From contig DATJQF010000117.1 in the NCBI GenBank assembly GCA_035505995.1, positions 1 to 6,917 on the forward strand: a stretch of 6,917 nt of DNA, in the 5' to 3' direction. Origin of the DNA: DATJQF01 sp035505995. Its GTDB lineage: Bacteria; Bacteroidota; Bacteroidia; Bacteroidales; FEN-979. The notes under the pieces are model-generated. The model was not told the DNA's origin, ran no database searches, and saw only the letters and a program-made list of their open reading frames with translations. The stretch's first letter is position 1; the number at the start of each line of letters is the position of its first letter. Shown piece by piece: positions 6,724-6,917 of the stretch. A program made the position numbers and the translations under genes.

Positions 6724-6917
6724 TTATTGATTTTTAACTATTTTATTGAGGCCTGAACAGTGATTATTTTCTGTTAAGGCTATAATGTATATCCCATTTT
6801 TAAGATCGGTATTTGTAACCCATTGAAAAAGATAATGGCCCTTATCGAGCAATTGTTTGCAAATACAGCGGATCATCTTTTCTTGTGAATCAAAAATCGA
6901 AACATCCACAAAGGATC
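6724..6917 (-). CDS. 3' end of a secreted protein gene, T9SS type A / FlgD-like C-terminal domain
   Basis: The minus-strand frame is open from the right window edge to TAA (complement of 6724-6726), giving at least 64 residues of a longer protein. The GTG at 6909 is not taken as the start, because the frame and the domain continue off the window (Ser-Phe precede it). The visible part fits the C-terminal sorting domain of T9SS cargo or the related FlgD-like Ig fold: a VSIFDSQEKMIR strand, then DKGHYLFQW, then LKNGIYIIALT, and a last strand ending KIVKNQ. In T9SS cargo this domain directs export across the outer membrane and is then removed. Hand count gives about 32% GC here, against about 57% in sampled stretches of serS and the propeller gene, so the gene may be of different origin or simply differently constrained. 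It converges with the propeller gene, with 119 bases between. The domain call rests on pattern only. Confidence 0.7.
   Translation of the reverse strand, partial: SFVDVSIFDSQEKMIRCICKQLLDKGHYLFQWVTNTDLKNGIYIIALTENNHCSGLNKIVKNQ

Noticed and set aside
1..6917. CRISPR array, tRNA or rRNA gene, insertion sequence, toxin-antitoxin or defence system
   Set aside because: No regularly spaced repeats, no cloverleaf-like segment, no transposase and no small paired genes were found when reading both strands.

Overview
The window looks like a chromosomal segment of a member of the Bacteroidota with moderately high GC. Four things point there: the seryl-tRNA synthetase motif spellings, two small outer-membrane beta-barrel proteins with Sec signal peptides, start codons without Shine-Dalgarno sequences, and a minus-strand gene whose C-terminus resembles a type IX secretion (T9SS type A) or FlgD-like sorting domain. 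Two perfect matches to the Bacteroidota -7 promoter element TAnnTTTG lie upstream of the two beta-barrel genes. The phylum call is an inference from these features; no marker gene was searched.

Layout, left to right. (1) 1-918 (+): the 3' part of serS, cut by the window edge. (2) 919-990: a short spacer with a probable promoter. (3) 991-1605 (+): a PorT-like outer-membrane beta-barrel protein. (4) 1606-1656: a spacer with a perfect 11-bp inverted repeat overlapping a TAnnTTTG element. (5) 1657-2244 (+): a second, aromatic-rich outer-membrane barrel protein. (6) 2241-3293 (+): an MtnA-family methylthioribose-1-phosphate isomerase, starting at a GTG inside the preceding stop. (7) 3290-6604 (+): a 1104-residue exported BNR/Asp-box (VPS10/sortilin-like) beta-propeller protein, whose ATG overlaps the mtnA stop. 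(8) 6605-6723: a convergent intergenic region with a tandem heptamer and two back-to-back GC-rich hairpins. (9) 6724 to the right edge (-): the 3' end of an AT-rich gene encoding a secreted or surface protein.

Genes 5-7 are linked by two 4-base stop/start overlaps and are probably co-transcribed and translationally coupled. The mix is odd: a cytosolic sulfur-salvage enzyme sits between two exported proteins, and no other methionine-salvage gene is visible. Nothing in the window amounts to a clearly new defence, mobile or regulatory system. The items most worth a second look are the palindrome at 1620-1647, the composition of the coupled operon, the function of the large propeller protein, and the hairpin pair at 6643-6712.
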